Origin: Streptomyces sp. NBC_00663
GTDB lineage: Bacteria > Actinomycetota > Actinomycetes > Streptomycetales > Streptomycetaceae
Direction: 5' to 3'
Assembly: GCF_036226885.1 (NCBI RefSeq)
Contig: NZ_CP109027.1
Span: 4,650,001 to 4,714,000, forward strand
Length of the DNA stretch: 64,000 bases
Part shown: positions 1-7,943 of the stretch, piece after piece
Layout: each line of letters begins with the position of its first letter
How positions within the stretch are numbered: position 1 is the first letter of the stretch
Notes under the pieces: generated by a model
Told to the model about the DNA's origin: nothing
The model's database searches: none
Seen by the model: only the letters and a program-made list of their open reading frames with translations
Made by a program: the position numbers and the translations under genes

Positions 1-2
1 CC

Positions 3-1922
3 ATCGGCCTCACCCCTCCCGACTGGCTGGTCAGGAACCTCCGGTCCCAGCCGGCCCCGGTCAACTGGGCGGCCGTGGCCCGCGCCTCGATCGCGATGAC
101 CCTGCCACTGGCCGTCGGCCTGGCCGTCGGCAAGGTGGAGTACGGCGCCCTGGCCTCCATGGGCGCCCTGTCCGGCGTCATCGGCGACACCGCGGACGCG
201 TACCGCATGCGCATCCTCAACATCGCGATCCCCCAGCTGTTCGGGGCGGTGGGCGTGACGGTCGGCTCGCTGGTGTTCGGCCACGGATGGCTGGCGGTCG
301 CGGTGGTCACGCTCGTGGCGCTGCTCTCGGGAATGATCTCGACGATCGGCGCGGTGGCGTCGGTGTCCGGCCTGCTGCTGCTCCTCAACTCCGTGGTCGG
401 AGCGGGGCTGCCGATGCCGGGCCAGTGGTGGCTGGCGCCGCTGCTGATGACCGGCGGCGGCCTGCTGGTGCTGGTCCTGGCGCTGCTGGCCTGGCCGTTG
501 CGCTCCGGAGTGCCGGAACGGTCGGCGGTGGCGGACACCTACCGCACGGTCGCGACACTGATGGCGGCCTGCGGCACGGAGGAGTACGACGAGGCCCGGC
601 ACGCCGTCACCCAGTCCCTGAACCAGTCGTACGACCTCATCCTGGCCCGCCGCACCCGCCACCACGGCCGAAGCCCCGACCTGACCCGGCTGCTGGCCCA
701 GCTGAACGCGATCACGCCGGTGGTGGAGGCGGCTCCTGCGGCGCACGTCACCGGCGAACCCCTTCCCCCGGAGGTCACCGAGGCGGTGCACCACCTGGCG
801 TCGGCCGTGGAAACGGGCTACCCGGGCCCGATAGCCCTCCACCTGCCCACGCCCACCTCGGAGACGACCCGCGCGGTGGACCACGCGCTGCGCCACGCGG
901 CGGAGGTGGTCAGGACCCCGGACGTCGACCCCGCCGGCCTCGACGACCGGCTGGGCCGCCCGGCGGCGCTGCGCATCCGTGCGGCGCGGGCGACCCGCAA
1001 CGTGGCGCTGTCGGCGGCGTCCTGGCGCTACGGCCTGCGCCTGGCCCTCTGCATCGGCGTGGCCCAGGTGCTGGTCTCGATCATCCCGGTGCCCCGCTCG
1101 TACTGGGTGGCGCTGACCATCACGTTCGTCCTGAAACCGGACTTCGGCTCGGTGTTCTCCCGTGCGCTGCTCCGCGCGCTCGGCACGGTGGCGGGCCTGG
1201 TGATCGCGGCGGCGGTCCTCTCGGAGGTGCCGAGGGGCTGGTGGGACATCCCGGTGATGCTGCTCCTGGCCCCCCTGATCCCCGCCCTCACCCCACGTGG
1301 CTACGGCTACCAGACAGCCGCGATCACCCCGGTGATCCTGCTCCTCTCGGACATCCTGAACCACCAGGGCACAGCCCTGCTCATGCCCCGCCTCCTGGAC
1401 TCCCTGATGGGCTGCGGCATCGCCCTGGTCGCGGGTTACCTGCTCTGGCCGGAGAGCTGGCACACACGAGTCGGCGACCGCCTGGCCAAGGCGGTGGACG
1501 ACACCGCGACCTACGTGGAGTCGGCGTTCGGCCACGACCCGAAAGACCCCCCGGCCAGAGCCCGCCTGCGCCGCGGCCTCTACCGCGACCTCTCGGTCAT
1601 CCGCACGGAATTCCAACGCGCCCTGACCGAACCGCCACCCACGGGCCGCCGGGCGGCGGCGTGGTGGCCGCTGGTGGTGGCGGTGGAGCGCATCGTCGAC
1701 GCGACGACAGCGGCCCGAGTCCGCACCAAGCACGGCGCCCCCTTGCCCTCCGAGGCCGAGGTCGGCCAAGTGGTCCTCCAACTCCGGGAGCTGGCAGAAG
1801 GAGTCCGAGAGGCAGAAACCCTCTACGCAGTCCGCACGGACCTCACAGGCCCAGCGGGAAGCGTCCTGGAACCCCTGCGCCAGGAGGTAGCGGCGGCTCG
1901 GGCCATTGCTTCACCGCGCTGA
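3..1922 (+). CDS. FUSC family integral membrane protein (5' end outside window)
   Basis: The reading frame is open to the left edge of the window, so the true start probably lies upstream; an internal GTG at 75 is the first start codon visible. At least 639 residues are encoded. The sequence shows two clusters of hydrophobic helices (about residues 25-165 and 335-470) separated by and followed by cytoplasmic Arg/Glu-rich segments, the two-block layout of fusaric-acid-resistance/aromatic-acid exporter (FUSC) proteins. Substrate cannot be inferred. A strong hairpin at 1951-1985 follows the stop. The family assignment rests on architecture and on motifs such as PRSYWVALTITFVLKPDFGS in the second membrane block, which is typical of the FUSC-like domain. 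Confidence 0.8.
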   Translation: MGLTPPDWLVRNLRSQPAPVNWAAVARASIAMTLPLAVGLAVGKVEYGALASMGALSGVIGDTADAYRMRILNIAIPQLFGAVGVTVGSLVFGHGWLAVAVVTLVALLSGMISTIGAVASVSGLLLLLNSVVGAGLPMPGQWWLAPLLMTGGGLLVLVLALLAWPLRSGVPERSAVADTYRTVATLMAACGTEEYDEARHAVTQSLNQSYDLILARRTRHHGRSPDLTRLLAQLNAITPVVEAAPAAHVTGEPLPPEVTEAVHHLASAVETGYPGPIALHLPTPTSETTRAVDHALRHAAEVVRTPDVDPAGLDDRLGRPAALRIRAARATRNVALSAASWRYGLRLALCIGVAQVLVSIIPVPRSYWVALTITFVLKPDFGSVFSRALLRALGTVAGLVIAAAVLSEVPRGWWDIPVMLLLAPLIPALTPRGYGYQTAAITPVILLLSDILNHQGTALLMPRLLDSLMGCGIALVAGYLLWPESWHTRVGDRLAKAVDDTATYVESAFGHDPKDPPARARLRRGLYRDLSVIRTEFQRALTEPPPTGRRAAAWWPLVVAVERIVDATTAARVRTKHGAPLPSEAEVGQVVLQLRELAEGVREAETLYAVRTDLTGPAGSVLEPLRQEVAAARAIASPR

Positions 1923-1950
1923 CGGGACTGGGACAGCCCCCTGAATCAGC

Positions 1951-1985
1951 GGTGCGGCCGCCCTGTGCAGGAGGGCGGCCGCACC
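1951..1985 (+). terminator. Hairpin terminator after the FUSC gene
   Basis: A perfect 14-bp stem (GGTGCGGCCGCCCT paired with AGGGCGGCCGCACC) with a 7-nt loop lies between the FUSC stop and the convergent snapalysin stop. There is no T tract, as is common in Streptomyces, so it could serve both strands. Confidence 0.7.
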
Positions 1986-2004
1986 TGTGGGGGGTGGGGT
2001 CAGG

Positions 2005-2649
2005 TCAGCTGGTCTGCTTCTGTAGGGCCTTGTCCATCGCCGCCGCCAGGCCGTTGGCCCAGAGTTGGTTGACTCGGGAGCGTTCTGTGGTGTTCGGCTG
2101 GGCGTTGGTGCAGGACGTGCCCGGGCCGCCGCCGGACATGAGTTCGCTGCACGGGCCGGAGTAGTGGTCGGGGAGGCCGAGGACGTGGCCGGTTTCGTGG
2201 GCCGTCACGCGGGTGGAGTCGTACTGCTGGTTCTGGGCGTAGTCGAGGAAGATGTAGCCGCTGCCGTGGCCGTCCGTGGAGGCGTAGGAGCCTCTGGAGT
2301 CGTTGCCCTCGCGGTAGGTGAAGTCGGCCGAGGAGGCCGAGCCCGACTGGAGTTTCACGTTGGAGACCGCGCTGTTCCATATCTGGGTGCTGCGCGCTAT
2401 CTGGGCGCTGAACGTCGGGGCACGGGAGGCGTCGTAGATCACGGTCACTGCTGCGGCGCTGGTCGGGTTCGCGGCCCGCTTCTCCGCCACGGACCGCAAC
2501 ACCGCCTGGAAGAAGGCTTCCGTGGTGTCCGTCGTCGTGGCCTTCGCCGTGTAGCCGGCCGTCGCCGGCGCCGCTGACGCCGACGGAACCGCCATGCCGA
2601 GTGCGGCCGTTGTGAGGACGGCGGCGAGGGCGTACGTGTGCTTGCGCAT
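2005..2649 (-). CDS. snpA: Snapalysin, secreted small neutral metalloprotease (M7)
   Basis: The 214-residue protein has a Sec signal peptide (MRKHTYALAAVLTTAALGMA, ending near SASA) and then a short pro-region. The zinc motif HETGHVLGLPD is the HExxHxxGxxD signature of M7 snapalysins, the smallest metzincin-like proteases, which cleave milk proteins. Two Cys residues near the C-terminus (PCSELMS and TSCTN) can form the family disulfide. The gene is divergent from a LysR regulator, the usual snpA-snpR arrangement in Streptomyces, and an operator-like dyad lies between them. The length matches the family. The start ATG gives a complete signal peptide. Confidence 0.93.
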   Translation of the reverse strand: MRKHTYALAAVLTTAALGMAVPSASAAPATAGYTAKATTTDTTEAFFQAVLRSVAEKRAANPTSAAAVTVIYDASRAPTFSAQIARSTQIWNSAVSNVKLQSGSASSADFTYREGNDSRGSYASTDGHGSGYIFLDYAQNQQYDSTRVTAHETGHVLGLPDHYSGPCSELMSGGGPGTSCTNAQPNTTERSRVNQLWANGLAAAMDKALQKQTS

Positions 2650-2727
2650 CGATGACTCCTTGGTGGGGGGTGAGTCGTCGATGTGAGTCTCGGGGCGCGT
2701 GCGACGGTTGGGATGATGGCAACCGGT

Positions 2728-2744
2728 GATAGGGCCGGGCTATC
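2728..2744. promoter_or_regulatory. LysR-type T-N11-A dyad between snpA and its regulator
   Basis: GATAG-N7-CTATC is a perfect 5-bp inverted repeat and contains the T-N11-A core (T2730, A2742) of LysR-family operators. It lies midway in the 141-bp divergent intergenic region, which is where SnpR-like activators bind. Binding is inferred. Confidence 0.6.
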
Positions 2745-2790
2745 GGCAAGCTCTGGTGAAAGCTGTGACTCCGCTTTACGCTCCCTGGGC

Positions 2791-3735
2791 ATGGAGCTCG
2801 AGGTGAGGCATCTCCGTGCGCTGTGCGCCATAGCCGACACCGGCAGTCTGCACCGGGCGGCGAGACAACTGGGCGTTGCCCAGCCCTCGTTGAGCACCCA
2901 GCTGAGACGGATCGAGCAGGAGCTGGGCGGGGCGCTGTTCCGGCGGGAGCGTAGTGGGTGCCGGCCCACGCCCCTCGGGCGGCTCGTGCTCAGTCGGGCC
3001 CGGCCGCTTGTCGCGGAGATGCGCTCGCTCGTCTCCGAGGCGCGGGCCGCCGCCGCCGGGGGGCCGCAGCTGCGGGTCGGCTCCACCGCCAGCCGCGCGC
3101 TCGCCGGGTGGCTGCGGCGGCTGCGGGCGCGCGGGCAGGAACCGACCCTGCACATGGACGTCTCGCCCAACGCCCTGCTGCGCATGGCCGCCGACGGGCA
3201 GCTGGACGTCGTGTTCGTGCATGAGGTGGAGGGCTCGCCGCTGCGGATCCCCGAAGGGCTGCGACTGCGGGTGCTGGTGGAGCGGGAGCCCCAGTTCGTG
3301 TCCCTGCCCGCCGACCATCCGGCCGTCGGGAAGCCCGTCGTCGGGCTCCCCGATCTGGCGCACGACCGGTGGATGATCGACCCGACCGTCGACGGCGAAT
3401 GGGACGCCGTGCAGCGGATGTTCCGCGGGGCCGGTATCAACCCCCGTGTGCTGTACGGGGATTACCACACCGCCGCCGCCCTCGTGGCCACCGGCGAGGT
3501 CGTCACCGTGTGCCAGCCGTCCTGTCTGCCCCGCCCCGAGATGGCCGTACGACGCCTCGACGGCGACCCGCTCGGGGTGCGGCTGCTGCTCGCCGCCCGG
3601 ACGGAGACGGACCTCGACGGGGTACATCCCGCGTTGGAGGAGGCGTACTGGGAGGCGGCGCGGGAGGCGCCCGCGTACCGGGAGTGGCTGGAACGGTCCG
3701 CTGTCCCCGTCCCGGCCACCCCGATGACCGGTTGA
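2791..3735 (+). CDS. snpR: LysR-family activator of the snapalysin gene
   Basis: A 314-residue LysR-type regulator. The N-terminal winged helix (residues 1-60) reads MELEVRHLRALCAIADTGSL and then AARQLGVAQPSLSTQLRRIE. A two-lobed effector domain (about 90-295) follows. The ATG at 2791 is chosen because LysR proteins begin just before the conserved E-x-R-x-L-R-x-x; longer in-frame starts would add a non-homologous leader. It is divergent from snpA, and in S. lividans/S. coelicolor the equivalent regulator activates snpA. The stop is only 1 bp from the stop of the convergent phosphatase gene, so there is no room for a terminator between them. Confidence 0.88.
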   Translation: MELEVRHLRALCAIADTGSLHRAARQLGVAQPSLSTQLRRIEQELGGALFRRERSGCRPTPLGRLVLSRARPLVAEMRSLVSEARAAAAGGPQLRVGSTASRALAGWLRRLRARGQEPTLHMDVSPNALLRMAADGQLDVVFVHEVEGSPLRIPEGLRLRVLVEREPQFVSLPADHPAVGKPVVGLPDLAHDRWMIDPTVDGEWDAVQRMFRGAGINPRVLYGDYHTAAALVATGEVVTVCQPSCLPRPEMAVRRLDGDPLGVRLLLAARTETDLDGVHPALEEAYWEAAREAPAYREWLERSAVPVPATPMTG

Positions 3736-3736
3736 C

Positions 3737-5836
3737 TCAGACGCCGATGTCCGCGCCGTCCTTGCGCCACACGGCGACGACCGCCGGGCGCACGATCTTG
3801 CCCGGGCCGTCGGGCCAGGTGCTGGCCGGGTTCTCCACCGTGGCGCCGGTGATCTCGCCCGGGTGCTGGACGGCGACCAGGACGCGGCGGTCCTGGATGA
3901 CCGGGCCGCAGGTCTCCGCGCCGGTCGGCATGGTCAGGAACTGCTTCAGTTCACCGCGCCGGTCACCCTTGGTGGCGACGCCGAACAGGCCGTCGTGGGA
4001 GCCGAGTTGGTTGCCGTCGGTGGAGATCCAGAGGTTGCCGTACGGGTCGAAGGCCACGTTGTCCGGGCAGGAGATCGGGCTGACCCTGTCCTTCGGGAAC
4101 CCGGCGAAGTAGGTGGCCGGGTCGGTCGGGTCGCCCGCGACCAGGAACAGGGACCAGGCGAACTTGTCGCTCTCCGGGCGGTTCCAGCGCTCGGTCAGCT
4201 CCAGGATGTGCCCGTGCTTGTTGGCGTTGCGCGGGTTGGCCTCGTCGGCCGCCGCGTAGCCGGTGAGACCGCGGTTGGTGTTGTTGGTGAGGGCGACATA
4301 GACCTTGCCGGAGACCGGGTTGGGCTGGATGTCCTCGGGGCGGTCCATCTTCGTGGCGCCGACCTTGTCACCGGCGAGGCGGGTGAAGACGAAGACCTCG
4401 TCGGCGGTCATGCCGTCCACGTGCGAGACGGCGCCCTTGGCGGTCGCGGTGGCCAGCGGGATCCACACGCCGCTGCCGTCGAACTCGCCGTCGGCCGGAA
4501 GCTTGCCGGTGCCGTCGATCTCGATGGCCGGGGAGTCGCCGGTGAGCTTGGCGACGTACAGCGTCCCCTCGTCGAGCAGCGAGAGATTGTGCTCGCGGAC
4601 GGCCCGGCCGCTGCCCTTCTTCATCTTCTTGCTGCCGACGAACTTGTAGAAGTAGTCGAAGCGCTCGTCGTCGCCGGAGTAGACGACCGGGCGGCCGTCG
4701 GCGGTCAGCCGGACGGTCGCGGCCTCGTGCTTGAAGCGGCCGAGGGCCGTGTGCTTGCGCGGGGTGGACGTCGGGTCGTACGGGTCGAACTCGACGACGT
4801 AGCCGAAGCGGTGCACCTCGTTGGGCTCCTGGGCGACATCGAAGCGCTTGTCGAACCGCTCCCACTTGCGCTCGCTCGCCCCGGTGCCGATGCCGTACCG
4901 CTTGTCCGTGGCGCTGCTGCTGTTGGCGAAGTACTGGTTGAAGTTCTCCTCGCCGTGCAGCGTCGTACCCCAGGGGGTGGTGCCGCCGGAGCAGTTGTTG
5001 AGCGTGCCCAGCACCTTGGTGCCGGTCGGGTCGGCGGAGGTCTTCAGCAGGTCCGAACCGGCGGCGGGACCGGTGAGCCGGAACTCGGTGGTGGCGGTGA
5101 CGCGCCGGTTGAGGGGATGCCGGGGCACGGCGGTGAGCTTCCCGCTCCTGCGGTCCTCCTCCACCACGACGGCCGACAGCCCGTGCGCGGCCCAGGCGAC
5201 CTCGACCTGCTCACGGGTCGGGTTCGCGGCGTCGTACCCGCGGAACATCAGAACCTCGTCGGTGTACTCGTGGTTCGCGACGAGGAGCTGCTTGCCGTGG
5301 TCGAGCGGGAGCAGGGCGAGGAAGTCGTTGTTGTACCCGAACTGGCCCGCCTGCGCGGCGGCCGTCTGCTTCTCCGCATCGAAGGCGGGCGCGCCCCGCA
5401 GAATGGGCTCGCCCCAGCGGATGACGACGTTCTGCGCATAGCCGTCGGGGACGGTCACGGCGTCGGTGGTGTTGGGGGCGACGGGGGTGTAGCGCAGACC
5501 GCGGGCCGCCTTGCTGCCGCGACCCGGCTTGTACGAGGTGGCCGGCGCCGTGCCGGTCGCGGCGTGGGCCTGCGGGGCGGCGGCGACGGTCGCGCCGGCC
5601 GCGGCGGCCACGGTGACGACGGCGGCGGTCCGCATCATGGACCGGCGGCTGAGGGCGCCGGCGATGACATCACCGACGTACTCGTTGCCGCTGGTGTTGG
5701 GCACCTCGTGGAAACAGGCGTTGCCGCACCGGTAGAGGCAGGTCATGGCGGAACGGCCGCCCTGGTGTCCGTCGGACGACGGCGTACTGATCAACGGCAG
5801 CGGTATACGCACTTTGTCTTCCCCTTGCTTCCCCAT
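3737..5836 (-). CDS. PhoX-family alkaline phosphatase (DUF839), Tat-exported
   Basis: The protein has 699 residues from the ATG at 5836. That start has an AAGGGGA Shine-Dalgarno (SD) sequence and begins MGKQGEDKVRIPLPLI, typical of actinobacterial PhoX; the longer in-frame leader is rejected. A conserved Cys-bearing N-terminal segment (TCLYRCGNACFHEVPN) precedes a twin-arginine-like stretch (SRRSMMRTAAVVTVAAAAG) and an AQAHA cleavage region. The body carries PhoX/DUF839 features (NCSGGTTPWGTTLHGEENFN, and EDIQPNPVSG near the C-terminal third). PhoX enzymes are Ca/Fe-dependent phosphomonoesterases that release phosphate outside the cell. A PHO-box-like direct repeat about 60-80 bp upstream fits PhoP control. 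Confidence 0.87.
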   Translation of the reverse strand: MGKQGEDKVRIPLPLISTPSSDGHQGGRSAMTCLYRCGNACFHEVPNTSGNEYVGDVIAGALSRRSMMRTAAVVTVAAAAGATVAAAPQAHAATGTAPATSYKPGRGSKAARGLRYTPVAPNTTDAVTVPDGYAQNVVIRWGEPILRGAPAFDAEKQTAAAQAGQFGYNNDFLALLPLDHGKQLLVANHEYTDEVLMFRGYDAANPTREQVEVAWAAHGLSAVVVEEDRRSGKLTAVPRHPLNRRVTATTEFRLTGPAAGSDLLKTSADPTGTKVLGTLNNCSGGTTPWGTTLHGEENFNQYFANSSSATDKRYGIGTGASERKWERFDKRFDVAQEPNEVHRFGYVVEFDPYDPTSTPRKHTALGRFKHEAATVRLTADGRPVVYSGDDERFDYFYKFVGSKKMKKGSGRAVREHNLSLLDEGTLYVAKLTGDSPAIEIDGTGKLPADGEFDGSGVWIPLATATAKGAVSHVDGMTADEVFVFTRLAGDKVGATKMDRPEDIQPNPVSGKVYVALTNNTNRGLTGYAAADEANPRNANKHGHILELTERWNRPESDKFAWSLFLVAGDPTDPATYFAGFPKDRVSPISCPDNVAFDPYGNLWISTDGNQLGSHDGLFGVATKGDRRGELKQFLTMPTGAETCGPVIQDRRVLVAVQHPGEITGATVENPASTWPDGPGKIVRPAVVAVWRKDGADIGV

Positions 5837-5895
5837 GGGATCCCCTTGAATCCGCGCCTCGGACGCTAGGGGGGTGTGGGTGCGGGAGCGGGGAC

Positions 5896-5917
5896 TGGTG
5901 ATGAACGGGTGGTGAAT
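5896..5917 (-). promoter_or_regulatory. PHO-box-like direct repeats upstream of the PhoX gene
   Basis: Read on the minus strand, ATTCACC-N4-GTTCATC-N4 forms two adjacent 11-nt units matching the Streptomyces PhoP consensus GTTCACC-N4 (6 of 7 in each unit). Weaker units flank it (CGCTACC upstream, GTCCCCG downstream). It lies 60-81 bp upstream of the start codon. Confidence 0.6.
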
Positions 5918-6094
5918 CCGGGGTAGCGGAGTGGGAGTTGGGGATGGGTTGCGCAGTAAGACCGAATACGGGGCTTGACGGGAGCGGCCTCCGGTGCCCT
6001 CCCCTGCCCAAGATCGCCATCCGGGGCCGCTAACCTTACGTGTCCGTCCTGGCCAGGGATTTACGGGCATCAACTCATGCGAAGGGTTGCGCAC

Positions 6095-7801
6095 ATGGGC
6101 ATTCTCACTCTCCTGCGGAATGCGTTCGGCCGGTCACGCAAGGGGCGTACCGCCGAGGCAGAGGGTGCGGAGGGGACGCAGCCGACCACTCCGACCGTGG
6201 TCCCGTCCCCGTCGCCCGAGCCGGTGCCGGAGCCGGTGCCGGAGCCTGCGGCGCCTGAGCCGGTGGCCAAGGCCTCGGTTCCGGAGCCGCGCACGCCGGC
6301 CGGCGATGACGAGCACGAGCTGGTCTCCGCCGCGTTCGACAAGGTGACCGTACCGAGGCCTGCGACGCCTGAGCCGGTGGAGTCACGGGAGCCTGAGGCG
6401 GTCACGGAGGAGAAGGCGACGGTCGCGGAGGAGCCCGAGGCCGTCGCAGCGGAGACGGCGGCTGAGCCGGTGGCTGAGGCCGAGGGCGAGCCGGTGGCTG
6501 AGGCCGTTGAGGACGAGGCCGAGGCGGTGGTCGAGGTCGCGGAGCCCGAGCCCGAGGCTGAGGCCGAGGTCGCGGCCGTGGCGGAGCCGGTGATCGAGGA
6601 GGCTGCCGAGGCCACGTCGGCTGCGGAGCCGGAGACCGCCGAAGAGGCCGTCGCCGGCGATGAGCCGGTCGCTGAGGAGACCACCCCGGAGCCGGTGATC
6701 GCCGCCGAGCCCACCGCCGAGGCCGAGCCCGTCGCCGAGCCCGTTGCGGAGACCCAGCCGGAGCCCGAGGCCGCCCCCGCCGACGAGCCCACGGCCGTCC
6801 AGGAGCCCGTCACGGAGGAGACGCCCGCCGCCGAGGAGCCGGAGCCGATCGCGGAGACCACCCCGGAGCCCGAGCCGGAGGCGGAGACGGCTACCGAGGC
6901 CACCTCCGAGCCGGACTCAGAGCCGGCGGCCGAGGTCACCGCCGAGCCGGAACCGGAGAGCAAGCCCGCCCCGGAGCCGGTGGCCGAATCCACCCCGGAG
7001 CCCGAGGCCCCCACCGAGCCCGAAGCGGCCCCCGCCTCCGAAGCGACCCCCACCCCCACCCCCGCCCCGATCGCCGCAGCCGCCGACGGTGAAGCCGCCC
7101 CGCAGGGGCCACTCGCAGTCGACGACGAAAGCGGCACGGGCGGTGCGGGTGGGAACGACTCGGACGCCGAAGGTGGAGCCGAGGCGGACGCGGCCTCCAC
7201 CGCCCTCGCCAAGGCCGGCCTCAGCACCGCCCGCGCCCGGACCTACCTCGTCCTCGACCGCTCGGCGAGCATGCGCCCGTACTACAAGGACGGCTCCGCC
7301 CAGGCCCTCGCCGACCAGACGTTCGCCCTCGCCGCCCAGCTCTCGCCCGAGGACCCCTCCGTCCACGTCGTCTTCTTCTCCACCGAGGTCGACGGCACCA
7401 CCGACCTCACCCCCGCCTCCCCCAAGGACGCGATCGACGAGGCGCACGCCGGCCTCGGCCGCATGGGCCGTACCAGCTACCACGCCGCCGTGGAAGCCGT
7501 ACTGGCCCACTACGACAAGACGACCACCCCCGACGCGAACACCCCCGCCCTCGTCGTGTTCCAGACCGATGGCGCCCCGGACGCGAAGACCCCCGCCACC
7601 CAGGCCCTGACCGAGGCCGCCAAGAGCCACCCCTCGGTCTTCTTCTCCTTCGTCGCGTTCGGCGAGCACGAGAACAAGGCCTTCGACTACCTCCGCAAAC
7701 TGAAGACCGGCAACACGGCCTTCTTCCACGCGGGCCCCACCCCCAAGGAGCTCACGGACGCGGAGCTCTACGACGGCGTACTGATCGACTGGCGCCCGTA
7801 A
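6095..7801 (+). CDS. TerF-like VWA-domain protein with long acidic Pro/Glu/Ala-rich region
   Basis: The protein has 568 residues from the ATG at 6095 (SD AAGGG; N-terminus MGILTLLRNAFGRSRKGR). An amphipathic basic N-terminus is followed by about 340 residues of low-complexity Glu/Pro/Ala/Val sequence with degenerate EPVAE/EPEAE units. A VWA domain follows (about residues 385-565), with the MIDAS motif DRSASM and the downstream TDGAPD. TerF-type VWA proteins belong to tellurite/stress (Ter) systems, but no other ter gene is visible here. The acidic tract varies among strains and may be a spacer. The exact partner is unknown. Confidence 0.8.
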   Translation: MGILTLLRNAFGRSRKGRTAEAEGAEGTQPTTPTVVPSPSPEPVPEPVPEPAAPEPVAKASVPEPRTPAGDDEHELVSAAFDKVTVPRPATPEPVESREPEAVTEEKATVAEEPEAVAAETAAEPVAEAEGEPVAEAVEDEAEAVVEVAEPEPEAEAEVAAVAEPVIEEAAEATSAAEPETAEEAVAGDEPVAEETTPEPVIAAEPTAEAEPVAEPVAETQPEPEAAPADEPTAVQEPVTEETPAAEEPEPIAETTPEPEPEAETATEATSEPDSEPAAEVTAEPEPESKPAPEPVAESTPEPEAPTEPEAAPASEATPTPTPAPIAAAADGEAAPQGPLAVDDESGTGGAGGNDSDAEGGAEADAASTALAKAGLSTARARTYLVLDRSASMRPYYKDGSAQALADQTFALAAQLSPEDPSVHVVFFSTEVDGTTDLTPASPKDAIDEAHAGLGRMGRTSYHAAVEAVLAHYDKTTTPDANTPALVVFQTDGAPDAKTPATQALTEAAKSHPSVFFSFVAFGEHENKAFDYLRKLKTGNTAFFHAGPTPKELTDAELYDGVLIDWRP

Positions 7802-7824
7802 CCCCACCCGGCAGGGACCACCAC

Positions 7825-7865
7825 GGCCGCCCCTTTCCACGCCTCAATACGGAAAGCGGGCGGCC
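7825..7865 (+). terminator. Hairpin between the VWA gene and metG
   Basis: GGCCGCCC-CTTTCC pairs with GGAAAG-(c)-GGGCGGCC (14 bp, one bulge, 12-nt loop) just after the VWA stop and about 80 bp before metG. Terminator for the VWA transcript is the simplest reading. Confidence 0.55.
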
Positions 7866-7943
7866 CACCCATGTCGGCTACGATTTCTTGGTTCGCAAGC
7901 AAGCCGAAAAGCACCACGAAATCCGACCTGGGAGCAGCCCCCG

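Noticed and set aside
287..2164. 625-codon plus-strand frame across the FUSC gene
   Set aside because: It is in another frame, Arg/Gly/Pro-rich, and crosses into the snapalysin 3' end. The FUSC frame shows consistent membrane-helix structure.
3863..5869. 668-codon plus-strand frame opposite the PhoX gene
   Set aside because: Composition is the usual reverse-strand shadow (Val/Gly/Asp repeats), and the minus-strand phosphatase has clear motifs and an SD.
6200..7050. Repeats in the VWA gene as a CRISPR or DNA tandem-repeat locus
   Set aside because: The repetition comes from degenerate Glu/Pro/Ala codons in one frame; there are no constant repeats with unique spacers.
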